NCBI GenBank assembly: GCA_018711005.1
Contig: DVIT01000012.1
Location: forward strand, 1-64,000
Source of the DNA: Candidatus Scybalocola faecigallinarum
Lineage (GTDB): Bacteria; Bacillota; Clostridia; Lachnospirales; Lachnospiraceae
Direction of reading: 5' to 3'
DNA: 64,000 nucleotides
Both the position numbers and the translations under genes were made by a program. Each line of letters opens with the position of its first letter. Position 1 is the first letter of the stretch. A model generated the notes under the pieces. That model was given only the letters and a program-made list of their open reading frames with translations, ran no database searches and was not told the DNA's origin. Positions 8,232-16,384 of the stretch are shown piece after piece.

Positions 8232-9449
8232 ATGTTTTGCCCAAATTGCGGTCATGAGCTTGATGATGACGCTGTGTTTTGTACAAATTGCGGTGCCAAG
8301 ATCGATGATGTGGGTACTGAACCGGAGAGCGGATATACAGCGCCGGAGCCTTCATTTCAAACGCCGGAGAACCAGAATCGGCAGGAATTTCAGGGGAAGC
8401 CTAAAAAGAAGAAAACGGGGATGATCGTTCTTATTATTATCATTGCTTTTTTAACGACAGCGATCATTGCCGGAATTGTTGTGTTCATTTTGATCCAGAG
8501 AGACAGGAACCAGCAGATCACAGCTTTTCGGGATGTGGTCCAAAGCTTTGAGGAGGAGCTGGATCAGGCCAATTACACAAGCATTCAGGATGAGATCAGC
8601 GACCTGATGTCCGATTGCCAGCAGGCCATTAATGATCGGGCGGTGGAAAGCATTGATGAATTGGAACAGCGGATCGATGATCTTAGGTCCCGCCTTGAGA
8701 CGCTGACCGATCAGATCAGTTCTCTGGAGGAATTGAGAGATACATATAAGACTATGGTGGAAGAACAGTACTATGTGCCGGATGAGCTTGCCCAGAATGT
8801 CCAGGATATTTTTGACAGTCTCCAGCAGGCCATTGATGACGGCGCCGGGGATCAGCTTGAGAATATGCGGGCTCAGATGGACGAAATGATTGCCGGACTT
8901 GAAAGTGAAGATATAAATCTGATCAATTCCATCAAATCTGCTGTGGATGAAATGGATCTTTCCGGGGCCAGTGACGAAGAAAAAAGTTCCCTGGATAATT
9001 TTGTTAATGAGATCCAGCAGCTTATTGATTCTAAAAATTTCCAGCAGGCCATTGAGTGTGCCCAAAGCTATGTGGATTATGCCCAGCAGGTAGAGCAGGC
9101 GATCCTGGCGCGGGAAGAAGAAAAACGCCAGGAGAGCGAGGCTGAGAGCCGCAGAGAAAGCGAAGAAGCGGCAGCAGAGGCTGCTAAAAACGACTATATT
9201 TGTCCGGGCAGTGATTCGCGTTATCTGACAGAAGCTGATGTATCCGGGTTAAGTGACTGGGAGCTGCTTTTAGCCCGGAATGAGATTTACGCCCGCCATG
9301 GACGTAAGTTTGATGATCCCAGTATCCGTGCTTATTTTGAGTCCAAGAGCTGGTACAATGGCACGATAGATCCGGATAATTTTGATGCGTCTGTATTTAA
9401 TGACTATGAGAAGGCAAATATTGAATTTATCCAGCAGCATGAGAAATAA
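8232..9449 (+). CDS. Zinc-ribbon membrane protein with coiled coil and YARHG domain
   Basis: A 405-aa protein. An N-terminal zinc ribbon (CPNC at residues 3-6, CTNC at 17-20) is followed by a Pro/Gln-rich stretch, one membrane helix (about residues 62-85), a long extracellular alpha-helical/coiled-coil region rich in Glu, Asp and Gln, and a C-terminal YARHG domain (WELLLARNEIYARHGRKF, then AYFESKSWY). YARHG domains are extracellular and common in gut Firmicutes; their function is not established. The order cytoplasmic sensor-like ribbon, membrane span, extracellular wall-associated domain suggests an envelope role, which is inference. AGGAGG precedes the ATG. It is closed by a terminator that touches the murT promoter. 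Confidence 0.82.
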   Translation: MFCPNCGHELDDDAVFCTNCGAKIDDVGTEPESGYTAPEPSFQTPENQNRQEFQGKPKKKKTGMIVLIIIIAFLTTAIIAGIVVFILIQRDRNQQITAFRDVVQSFEEELDQANYTSIQDEISDLMSDCQQAINDRAVESIDELEQRIDDLRSRLETLTDQISSLEELRDTYKTMVEEQYYVPDELAQNVQDIFDSLQQAIDDGAGDQLENMRAQMDEMIAGLESEDINLINSIKSAVDEMDLSGASDEEKSSLDNFVNEIQQLIDSKNFQQAIECAQSYVDYAQQVEQAILAREEEKRQESEAESRRESEEAAAEAAKNDYICPGSDSRYLTEADVSGLSDWELLLARNEIYARHGRKFDDPSIRAYFESKSWYNGTIDPDNFDASVFNDYEKANIEFIQQHEK

Positions 9450-9495
9450 ATGAAGGACAGGCTGCTGTTCACTCTGTGAACAGTAACATGGACAG

Positions 9496-9535
9496 GGCCG
9501 CACCGGGGAAATTACCGGATGCGGCCTTGTTTTTG
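9496..9535 (+). terminator. Terminator of the YARHG gene, overlapping the murT -35
   Basis: GGCCGCACCGG pairs with CCGGATGCGGCC (one-base bulge), followed by TTGTTTTTG. The T-run doubles as the murT -35 element. Confidence 0.75.
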
Positions 9536-9555
9536 CGAAAGGGGTGTGCTATAAT
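9527..9555 (+). promoter_or_regulatory. Promoter of murT-gatD, placed 7 bp before the start codon
   Basis: TTGTTT (9527-9532) and a perfect TATAAT (9550-9555) are 17 bp apart. The expected transcription start (about 9562-9563) falls on the murT ATG. Confidence 0.6.
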
Positions 9556-9562
9556 CACCATT

Positions 9563-10933
9563 ATGAAAATCAGGACAATTATTTCAGTAGCAGCATGTAA
9601 GATGTCGCGGATGATTTTAAGACGGCTGGGCAAAGGCGGGACCAATGTTCCGGGCCGTGTGGCGCTGAAGCTTTATCCAGGACTTTTAGGCGTTCTGGCC
9701 AAAGATGTGACCACGATTATTGTTACTGGAACCAATGGAAAGACCACGACATCGCGTATGATCGAAAAGAGTCTTGCAGACTCGGGGATCCGCTATTTTG
9801 CCAATAAATCAGGGGCAAACATGCTTCCCGGTATTACCGCGGAGTTTGCCATGAATTCATCACTTGGAGGTAAAAATAAATATGATGTTGCCCTTGTGGA
9901 ATGTGACGAGGCAGCATTTAAAATGGTCAGCAGGTATGTGGATGCCAAATGTATTGTTGTGACAAATGTTTTCAGAGATCAGCTGGACCGGTATGGTGAA
10001 GTGACTCACACATTAAACAGTATTCTTACTGGGATTAAAAATTCGCCCAATGCCACGGTTTGTATTAATGCAGATGATTCCCTGTCTGTATCCATGAAGG
10101 AACAGATTCCTAATAAGGTGGTCTTTTATGGCGTGGAGAGCGAGATTTATAAAAACCGTGTCCATGAAATGTCCGATGCGCCTTATTGTATCCACTGTAA
10201 GACAGAGTATGTGTATGACTATGTGACTTATGGACATTTAGGCGGTTTCCGCTGTCCAAAATGTGGATATCACCGGCCCGAGACTCAGGTGGCTGTGGAA
10301 AAGGTGTTGGACAGCACGGCGGATTCTTCCACTATAGAGATCCGTCTTAACGGGAACCATTATCCGGCAACTATCAACCTTCCCGGGGGCTATAACATTT
10401 ATAATGCCATTGCCACAGTGGCGGCAGGCCAGGTTATGGGCTTAAAGGATGAGGTTGTGATCCAGGCCTTAAACAGCTTTGAGTGCGGTTTCGGCCGTAT
10501 GGAGAAGTTTACTATTGAAAATACGGATATTCGCATGATCCTTATTAAAAATCCTGCGGGATGCAACCAGGTGCTGAACTTTCTCAGCAATACCAGTACG
10601 CCGTCCCTGTTTGTGGTGGCGTTAAATGACCGGTACGCTGACGGCACGGATATTTCCTGGATCTGGGATGTGGATTTTGAGCAGCTGACATCGATTCTGG
10701 ATAAGCTGACGGGCATATGGGTTACCGGACGCCGGGCGGATGAGATGGCGATGCGCTTTAAATATGCAGGCATTCCCCTGGAAAAGATCCGGGTGATCAA
10801 GGATTATGATCAGCTTATTGAGCAGATGGTACTGCAAAATGCCCCGGTTTACATAATGCCCACATATACGGCCATGCTGGATATTCGGGAGAAGATCAGT
10901 AAAAAGTTTGGATTTAAAGAATTTTGGGAATAG
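9563..10933 (+). CDS. murT: Lipid II isoglutaminyl synthase, MurT subunit
   Basis: A 456-aa Mur-ligase-like protein. Its N-terminus (MKIRTIISVAACKMSRMILRR) matches the family, then VTGTNGKTTTSRM is the ATP-binding loop near residue 57. A Cys4 zinc ribbon (CIHC, then CPKCGYH) is inserted in the central domain near residues 210-235, and the C-terminal DUF1727 domain follows. With GatD it converts D-Glu in the stem peptide of lipid II to D-isoGln, using glutamine-derived ammonia. I chose ATG 9563 on family similarity; no ribosome binding site is well placed (AAAGGGG is 18 bases away), so a leaderless mRNA is possible. gatD follows after 9 bases. Confidence 0.92.
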   Translation: MKIRTIISVAACKMSRMILRRLGKGGTNVPGRVALKLYPGLLGVLAKDVTTIIVTGTNGKTTTSRMIEKSLADSGIRYFANKSGANMLPGITAEFAMNSSLGGKNKYDVALVECDEAAFKMVSRYVDAKCIVVTNVFRDQLDRYGEVTHTLNSILTGIKNSPNATVCINADDSLSVSMKEQIPNKVVFYGVESEIYKNRVHEMSDAPYCIHCKTEYVYDYVTYGHLGGFRCPKCGYHRPETQVAVEKVLDSTADSSTIEIRLNGNHYPATINLPGGYNIYNAIATVAAGQVMGLKDEVVIQALNSFECGFGRMEKFTIENTDIRMILIKNPAGCNQVLNFLSNTSTPSLFVVALNDRYADGTDISWIWDVDFEQLTSILDKLTGIWVTGRRADEMAMRFKYAGIPLEKIRVIKDYDQLIEQMVLQNAPVYIMPTYTAMLDIREKISKKFGFKEFWE

Positions 10934-10942
10934 AGGTATGCC

Positions 10943-11677
10943 ATGTATAAATTAAGAATATGCCATTTATATCCGGATATACTCAATCTTTACGGGGACC
11001 GGGGGAATATTATCTGTATGACCCGGCGGATGCAGTGGAGGGGCATTGAAACGGAGGTTACCGGTATTTCCGTAGGGGATCCGCTGAATTATGAGGATTA
11101 TGACCTTTTCTTTATTGGCGGGGGCCAGGATTTTGAGCAGGGTGTTTTGCTGAAGGACCTGGCAGCCGGAAAGTCTGCCCAGATCAAAGAAGCTATTGAG
11201 GCTGAAAAAGTATTTCTTGCTATTTGCGGCGGGTATCAGATGCTGGGCCAGTATTATAAAACCTGGGATGGCCAGCAGTGCGACTTTATCGGGGCCCTGG
11301 ATCTTTACACCGTAGGCGAGAAAGAGCGAATGATCGGCAATTATATGTACCAGTGCGATGAATCTGACGGCGGATTTGTAGTTGTGGGATTTGAAAATCA
11401 TTCCGGAAAGACGTATCTTGGGGATAAAGTGCGTCCTATGGGAACAGTCCTTGCAGGCAATGGAAATAATGGAAAGGATAAGACGGAAGGCGCGCGGTAT
11501 AAAAATGTGTTTGCCACATACAGCCACGGATCTTTGCTTCCTAAAAATCCCAGGCTTGCGGATCATATTTTAAAAACCGCTTTGAAGCGCCGCTATCCGG
11601 GCATTGAGCTGGAGGCGCTGGATGATACATTTGAAAATAATGCCCATGAATACATGAAGCACCGGCTTCACGGCTAA
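10943..11677 (+). CDS. gatD: Lipid II isoglutaminyl synthase, GatD glutaminase subunit
   Basis: A 244-aa class I-like glutamine amidotransferase. The nucleophile Cys95 is in LAICGGYQML and the catalytic His195 in ATYSHGSLLP, close to Cys94/His189 of S. aureus GatD. GatD hydrolyses glutamine and passes ammonia to MurT for lipid II amidation at the cytoplasmic membrane. It is 9 bases from murT and certainly in one operon. Its stop codon overlaps by 4 bases the end of the convergent AraC-type gene. Confidence 0.93.
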   Translation: MYKLRICHLYPDILNLYGDRGNIICMTRRMQWRGIETEVTGISVGDPLNYEDYDLFFIGGGQDFEQGVLLKDLAAGKSAQIKEAIEAEKVFLAICGGYQMLGQYYKTWDGQQCDFIGALDLYTVGEKERMIGNYMYQCDESDGGFVVVGFENHSGKTYLGDKVRPMGTVLAGNGNNGKDKTEGARYKNVFATYSHGSLLPKNPRLADHILKTALKRRYPGIELEALDDTFENNAHEYMKHRLHG

Positions 11678-12489
11678 AGGCGCTGATAAAGACTATGTGA
11701 AATGATGAAAAAGGGGATCCCGTCAGGAGTGGCGGGATCCCTTAAGCATATGCTTTTTTCAAGCCGGTAGCGGTTCAGATAAACATTGGGAGACTGGGAA
11801 AAATATTGGTCAAACAGCTTGCAGCATTTGCTCTGCCCCACGGCTCCGGCAGCGGCAATGTCTTCCAATGAGATTTTCTTTCTGAAATTTTTCTGGATAA
11901 ACGTCACCATGTTTTTTATGATGGCCAGATTTTGGCTTTGCCGGTTTTCCTTTCCATCATCTTCCGGTGCATGTTCCCATAAAAGGGCCCAGATCCGGGC
12001 GAATGCAGAAAGAGCCCGCAGGGATGCTGAGGGATGGCCTTTTTCAGGATAAAGGCTGCCAATGTGGGCGAGGATTTCCTTCTGCCATGAAATATGGGGA
12101 TGAAGTTCTAAAAAAGGTAAGCTTTTATTTTGCATTAAAGGCAGCACAAAGTCGTTTTCAAAAGGCGGGATCGGGCACAGCAGGATCGGATGGGAAAGGA
12201 TACAGTAAAAGTCACATTCGTTATGCTCGTCGGAAAAGCCAAAGTGCATTTGGCCAGAGTTTACAAAGATCCCGTGGCCTTCCTTTAGATCCACGATTTC
12301 ACCGTTAATATTATATTTCATCTGTCCTTTCAGAACAGAAATAAGCTCAATATCATCATGCCAGTGATTGGGGGCCCGGTAATCCGGATAAAGGGAAAGA
12401 AGCCCCCGGCGGATGTAAATGGGATAATTTGGCTGATCGTAGCGGACCCGTTCAAAGCGGTCATCATTTAATAAAATCGGCGGCAGCAT
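11674..12489 (-). CDS. AraC family regulator, C-terminally truncated (second HTH missing)
   Basis: A 271-aa protein. The N-terminal cupin-type sensing domain is visible (HWHDDIELISVLKGQMKYNINGE, then GIFVNSGQMHF, split here by the metal/ligand pocket region). The C-terminal region holds the first helix-turn-helix (ISLEDIAAAGAVGQSKCCKLF) and its following helix (VYLNRYRLEKS). Normal AraC proteins continue with a second HTH of about 45 residues; here that is replaced by an unrelated tail read through a terminator hairpin and into gatD antisense. It may therefore be a pseudogene or a defective DNA binder. The start chosen is ATG at 12489, preceded by AAGGAGAAAG, rather than the longer reading from 12561. 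No target gene is evident. Confidence 0.72.
   Translation of the reverse strand: MLPPILLNDDRFERVRYDQPNYPIYIRRGLLSLYPDYRAPNHWHDDIELISVLKGQMKYNINGEIVDLKEGHGIFVNSGQMHFGFSDEHNECDFYCILSHPILLCPIPPFENDFVLPLMQNKSLPFLELHPHISWQKEILAHIGSLYPEKGHPSASLRALSAFARIWALLWEHAPEDDGKENRQSQNLAIIKNMVTFIQKNFRKKISLEDIAAAGAVGQSKCCKLFDQYFSQSPNVYLNRYRLEKSICLRDPATPDGIPFFIISHSLYQRL
11709..11745 (-). terminator. Hairpin terminator inside the end of the AraC-type frame
   Basis: On the minus strand AAGGGATCCCG pairs with CGGGATCCCCTT and is followed by a run of T. It lies upstream of the annotated stop codon, consistent with loss of the original 3' end of the gene. Confidence 0.7.
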
Positions 12490-12622
12490 ATTTTCTTTCT
12501 CCTTTCGGCCATATAGGTATCCCCGGGAGGATCCCTTGTGACTGGACTGTTGCTGTTTCACAGGATTGTTATAGCATTTTGCAGATATTTGATAGAAGAA
12601 TTAAAAAATTTGCGATAAAATA

Positions 12623-12697
12623 ATATGAGACGCCTGTTCAGCGCCGACCGCAGCGGCAGCGAAGACCGCGAAGTGGGGAGCAATCTGTGTCTCATAT
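12623..12697 (+). repeat. Structured, imperfectly repeated leader element (copy A)
   Basis: ATATGAGAC (12623-12631) pairs with GTCTCATAT (12689-12697). The 3' half (GGGGAGCAATCTGTGTCTCAT, split at 12676-12695) resembles a segment at 24671-24692 before the first degV gene. It lies about 100 bp before the acetyltransferase start. Confidence 0.45.
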
Positions 12698-12798
12698 GTG
12701 ATTCGGGAGTCATTATATTTAAAATAACAGGTAAAGTCAAGGCGGCAGAGGGCTGATTGACAGCGCGGACTGCCGCAGGTTTTAGGGAGGTAATTGCT

Positions 12799-13419
12799 AT
12801 GACGATGCGAGAACGGATCATGCAGGGGAAATTGTTTACAGATTATTGTGAAGGGCTTCCGCAGGAGCGCCTGGATGCTAAAAAACGAATGAAGGCATTT
12901 AATGATCTGGCTCCGGATGCGATGGAGGAAAAGCAGGCTCTGCTGAATGAGATTTTTGGAAAGCCGGTTGCGGCATGGATCGAACCGCCGTTTTATTTTT
13001 GCTACGGGACGCATATTACTCTTGGCCAGGGAACCTACATAAATGTGAATTGTAATTTTATTGACGACGGGCTGATCCAGATTGGCGACCGCGTCATGTT
13101 CGGTCCGGCAGTAACCATTACAACTGTGGGTCATCCGGTAAATCCGGATATGAGAGAATATATGTATACAGATCCTGTGAAGATTGGCAATAACTGCTGG
13201 ATCGGGGCAAATGCGGTAATCTGTCCGGGCGTGACGATCGGAGACAACAGTGTGATCGGCGCCGGAAGCGTTGTAACTCATGATGTTCCGGCCAACACAG
13301 TAGCTGCAGGAAATCCGTGCCGGGTCATCCGTGAAATCGGAGAAAAAGACAGGATTTATTATTACAAAGACCGTAAGATCGATCCCAAAGACCTTGAGGA
13401 AGAAAAAAGCCTGCGCTAA
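12799..13419 (+). CDS. Sugar O-acetyltransferase (maltose/galactoside acetyltransferase type)
   Basis: A 206-aa left-handed beta-helix acetyltransferase. The N-terminal maltose-acetyltransferase segment (ERIMQGKLFTDYCEGLPQER) is followed by hexapeptide repeats (IQIGDRVMFGPAVTI, VKIGNNCWIGANAVI, VTIGDNSVIGAGSVV). The catalytic His lies in TTVGHPVN. The family moves acetyl from acetyl-CoA to a sugar hydroxyl, often as detoxification; the substrate cannot be told. AGGGAGG stands 8 bases before ATG 12799. It is monocistronic, followed by a long inverted repeat and the IS91-like element. Confidence 0.88.
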   Translation: MTMRERIMQGKLFTDYCEGLPQERLDAKKRMKAFNDLAPDAMEEKQALLNEIFGKPVAAWIEPPFYFCYGTHITLGQGTYINVNCNFIDDGLIQIGDRVMFGPAVTITTVGHPVNPDMREYMYTDPVKIGNNCWIGANAVICPGVTIGDNSVIGAGSVVTHDVPANTVAAGNPCRVIREIGEKDRIYYYKDRKIDPKDLEEEKSLR

Positions 13420-13508
13420 ATTTCTCCTTCGGTCCACTTCATAAAAAGTTTATAATTATATCCAATAAATTCACACCCAACTCACTTGAAATGTGATACA
13501 ATTCATTA

Positions 13509-13585
13509 GGAAAGTATCAGATTTAGGGCAGACAAAAAGAGCAGTCCTGAGAAAAAGCAGAACTGCTCTAAATGTGATTCTTTCC
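13509..13585. repeat. 77-bp nested inverted repeat between the acetyltransferase and the IS element
   Basis: Outer arms 13509-13525 and 13569-13585 match at 15 of 17 positions. Inner arms GAGCAGT (13539-13545) and ACTGCTC (13562-13568) match perfectly. It could be a small palindromic mobile remnant or a structured transcript. Confidence 0.6.
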
Positions 13586-13721
13586 AATTGTACCAGGCTG
13601 CGGATGTAGGATGCGATGTATATGGGTAAAGTATCGCTTGCTATTTCCAAAATCAGGCACAAAATGTTCCATATTTTACTCTTTTTCGACCGAGACAGGC
13701 ACAGATCGAGACCGTTTCCTT

Positions 13722-13748
13722 AAAAAAGGGTATGCTTCGCAAGCCCCC
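13722..13748 (-). terminator. Terminator downstream of the IS91-like transposase
   Basis: On the minus strand GGGGGCTT pairs with AAGCATACCC around GCG (AT bulge), followed by TTTTTT. It lies about 45 bases after the transposase stop and probably marks the 3' end of the element's transcript. Confidence 0.6.
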
Positions 13749-13793
13749 TTCGAGGAAGCTTAAAAAAACATATCCAGTAAAGAAAAGTATGAG

Positions 13794-14948
13794 TCAGGAA
13801 GGACCATACGTCCTCCCCATAGGGCGCATCTTCCTGCTGCCGCATACCGGGCAGACGCAGATGTCCCGGTCCCATATTTTTTTCAAAAGCCCTGCCATAG
13901 TCAGACCCGTATATCTGGCCTTAAAACGCTGATGGCCCTGGAGGGTAAAGATCAGTTTTAGGTTTTTGGCCTTCCCGCGGTTGTTGAGGAAACCGTAGTA
14001 GCGGATCTTCTGGAACCCATGAGGAAGGACATGCATGAGAAAACGCCGGATAAATTCCAGAAGGGAAAGGGTGACCGCGCGCCTTGGGTCTCCAGTTTTT
14101 TTGCCGCGGGCAGAAAAAGTGACCCGGGAGTCTGTCACGGAAAGGATCCTGCTGTTGGATATGGCGATCTTATGGGTGTAGCGTCCAAGATACTCGATGG
14201 CGTTGCCAAAGCCGTTAAAGGTCTCTTTGATATAAGGGCACCAGTCTTTCTCATAGAGACTGTCCTTGAAGGCCTGCCAGTGGGAGGGATCTTCCAGAGG
14301 GGCACAGGAGGAGGAAAGAGCAAGGGCGCCTTTTTTGTAAAGCTGGTCCAGCAGTGCCAGGTATTTCCCTTTGAATTTATCCCTGAGGACAAAGACCGGG
14401 ATAAAAAAGTGACCGGAAGATAAGCGGATGTGCCGGTCGGGAGTGAGGCCGCCGCCGGAAACGATGCAATGCATATGGACATGGTAATCCATTTCCTGGT
14501 TCCATGTATGGAGGACTTGTATGATCCCGGGTGTAGCGCCGAGATACTTTTTATCGTTGGAAAGTTCTAAAAGTGTCTGGGCGCAGCACCTGTGGAGGAG
14601 GTCGTAAAGGAGCTTCTGGTTGCGGTAAAGGAGCGGGTTGAGTTCATGGGGCAGGGTAAAGACGACATGGAAGTAAGGGGAGTCGATGACCTCAGCCCGG
14701 CGCTTATCCACCCAGAGTTCTTTCTGGACGGCCTGGCAGTTGGGGCAGTTACGGTTGCGGCAGGAGTTATTATGGACTTCAAGGTGTCCACAGTCGGGAC
14801 AGATGGAAGCGTTGACGCCGAAGGCGCCGGATTTGCAGTTGAGGAGGTCGAGGGCAGCTTTCCGCTGGACATCCGACTGGAAGATGCCGGAAGCGGAATA
14901 ATCCTCATAAGCGAGGCGCCAGACCTGTTGGATGTTATGTTCAGCCAA
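13794..14948 (-). CDS. IS91 family HUH transposase
   Basis: About 384 aa. An N-terminal zinc-binding region (CPDC, CRNRNCPNC) is followed by the rolling-circle nuclease: HUH motif in YHVHMHCIV and a tyrosine motif in IEYLGRYTHKIAISN; a further CPVC pair is at the C-terminus. IS91-type transposases nick DNA and transpose by rolling circle. The frame is open far upstream but that part is antisense shadow of the recombinase. I favour TTG at 14948 (GTG 14957 is an alternative) after GGGAGGTG; it overlaps the recombinase stop by a few bases, so the two are translationally coupled. It appears intact. Confidence 0.85.
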   Translation of the reverse strand: MAEHNIQQVWRLAYEDYSASGIFQSDVQRKAALDLLNCKSGAFGVNASICPDCGHLEVHNNSCRNRNCPNCQAVQKELWVDKRRAEVIDSPYFHVVFTLPHELNPLLYRNQKLLYDLLHRCCAQTLLELSNDKKYLGATPGIIQVLHTWNQEMDYHVHMHCIVSGGGLTPDRHIRLSSGHFFIPVFVLRDKFKGKYLALLDQLYKKGALALSSSCAPLEDPSHWQAFKDSLYEKDWCPYIKETFNGFGNAIEYLGRYTHKIAISNSRILSVTDSRVTFSARGKKTGDPRRAVTLSLLEFIRRFLMHVLPHGFQKIRYYGFLNNRGKAKNLKLIFTLQGHQRFKARYTGLTMAGLLKKIWDRDICVCPVCGSRKMRPMGRTYGPS

Positions 14949-15804
14949 GGGAGGCACCTCCCATCCGGTCAAAGGGGCTGACGGCGGAACTAAGGGACGC
15001 TGGAGCCAAATGGATGTAAATGGTGGTGGATTTAATGGACCTGTGCCCCAGGAGTGCCTGGATGGTGAGCAGGTCAACGCCATTTTCGTAAAGATGTGTG
15101 CCGAAAGCGTGACGGAAAGAATGGCAGGTGAGCCTCTGAGGCCAGCCGAGGCGCCGCTCATGGGCATGGATATGCCTGGAGAGGAAAAAGGTATCGATGG
15201 GCGCGTCAATGCCGGACTGTTTAGGGAAAAGCCAGCCCCTGGGGCGTCCATAAGCAAACCAGTATTGTGTAAGGAGGAGGAGGGCAGCCTTAGAGAGGAT
15301 GGCAAAGCGGTCCTGGCGAGCTTTGGACTGTCGGATGTGGATACGCATATGTGTGCGGTCAATATCCTCATAACGGAGGCGGCAGACTTCACCGATACGC
15401 AGGCCGGAGGAATACATAAGAGCGGTCATGGTCTTTTGCTTGAGGTCGGGCATGGTAGAGATAAAACGCCAGACTTCATCCTGGGAAGGGACAAAGGGGA
15501 GATGGGAATCAAACCTGCGGAAAGGGAGCTGGGAAGGGTCCCAGGGTTTATGAAGGACATAGATGGTAAAGAAACGCAGCTGAGAGATACAGTGATTAAG
15601 GGTACGGTCAGAAAGATGGCGCTGCTGTTGGATAAAACGGACAAAAGAGCGCAGATCGTCCCATGAAGCGTCCTCAGGGAGCTTATGGAGGACGTTGGAA
15701 AGGAAATCAAGATAAGCGCGGATGTAAGTGCAATAAGATTTAAGGGTGTGGTGAGTGAGGCCACGGAGGGAGATCATCTCCCGAAAAACAGATAAATAGT
15801 CCAT
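14941..15804 (-). CDS. Tyrosine recombinase of the IS91-like element
   Basis: A 287-aa integrase. The N-terminal SAM-like core-binding domain (MISLRGLTHHTLKSYCTYIRA, split over residues 10-30) and the catalytic domain are complete: Arg in SGLRIGEVCRL, His-x-x-Arg in HSFRHAFGTHL, His in LGHRS and the nucleophilic Tyr in TTIYIHLA. Its stop overlaps the transposase start. Pairs of this kind (XerD-like recombinase followed by an IS91-type transposase) are known in IS91-like elements of gut Firmicutes and Bacteroidetes. AGGAGG precedes the ATG on the minus strand. Confidence 0.88.
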   Translation of the reverse strand: MDYLSVFREMISLRGLTHHTLKSYCTYIRAYLDFLSNVLHKLPEDASWDDLRSFVRFIQQQRHLSDRTLNHCISQLRFFTIYVLHKPWDPSQLPFRRFDSHLPFVPSQDEVWRFISTMPDLKQKTMTALMYSSGLRIGEVCRLRYEDIDRTHMRIHIRQSKARQDRFAILSKAALLLLTQYWFAYGRPRGWLFPKQSGIDAPIDTFFLSRHIHAHERRLGWPQRLTCHSFRHAFGTHLYENGVDLLTIQALLGHRSIKSTTIYIHLAPASLSSAVSPFDRMGGASLG

Positions 15805-15935
15805 AAGAGAACCTCCTTAGTAATGATGATAATGATTAAGGCTAGAGGAAGAAAGAATCAAGGCTAAGGTGGTGGACGATAAATTTTTACAGATATGTAG
15901 TTGTTGAAAATAAAAATCCATGATAAACTATTCAT

Positions 15936-16015
15936 AGCAGTTTTTGATATAAGGAGATTGTGGGTTAGGGGTAATTCAACAATACACTATATATTCAAAA
16001 ACTGCTACTTTTTTT
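15936..16015. repeat. Long hairpin with T-run near the recombinase-side end of the IS element
   Basis: AGCAGTTTTTGA (15936-15947) is the exact complement of TCAAAAACTGCT (15995-16006), and T7 follows at 16009. IS91-type ends carry hairpins, so it may mark the element end; a terminator is the alternative. The real boundary and target site cannot be fixed here. Confidence 0.5.
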
Positions 16016-16080
16016 GATATTTTTGAAAAAAAGTCGCGGAACCATGAAAATGGGGCTAGCCGCTGCGCTAGCAGCTTGGT

Positions 16081-16335
16081 ACAATTAAGCCATGCATATA
16101 AACATGCGCGGCCGAACCGGGGCGCTTGCGCATCGGAGCGGCCGCGCATGTTTATATATACGGCGCAAGCCGCAGCGAAGGCGGAGCCTGAGCTGGCATG
16201 GCTTAATTGTTATGCAGGTAAAAAGCGGCGAGAAGCCGAACCGGGGCGCTTGCGCATCGGAGCGGCCGCGCATGTTTATATATACGGCGCAAGCCGCAGC
16301 GAAGGCGATACTTCGCTGGCATGGCTTAATTGTCA
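16081..16335. repeat. MITE-like palindromic element with partial tandem duplication
   Basis: The left arm is continuous: ACAATTAAGCCATGC (16081-16095) and ATATAAACATGCGCGGCCG (16096-16114). The matching right arms are perfect but separated: the 19-bp arm at 16139-16157 and the 15-bp arm at 16196-16210. A second copy of about 100 bp (16235-16335) repeats 16111-16214 and ends with the 15-bp arm again (16319-16333). It lies between the IS element and the histidine kinase. Short open frames across it are GC-rich noise. Confidence 0.75.
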
Positions 16336-16384
16336 TGGAGGCTGGCAGCGTTATACTTAATTGTATCAGGAAAAGGGTGATCAC

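Noticed and set aside
11786-12308. Plus-strand open frames opposite the AraC-type gene
   Set aside because: They are antisense shadows with no ribosome binding site and no domain features.
13794-15392. Single 532-codon transposase starting at 15392
   Set aside because: The first ~148 codons overlap the recombinase in another frame and have no transposase features; the coupled TTG/GTG start near 14950 fits better.
14932-15666. Long plus-strand open frame of 244 codons in the IS element
   Set aside because: It is antisense to the recombinase, is low-complexity in Gly/Lys/Glu and has no family features.
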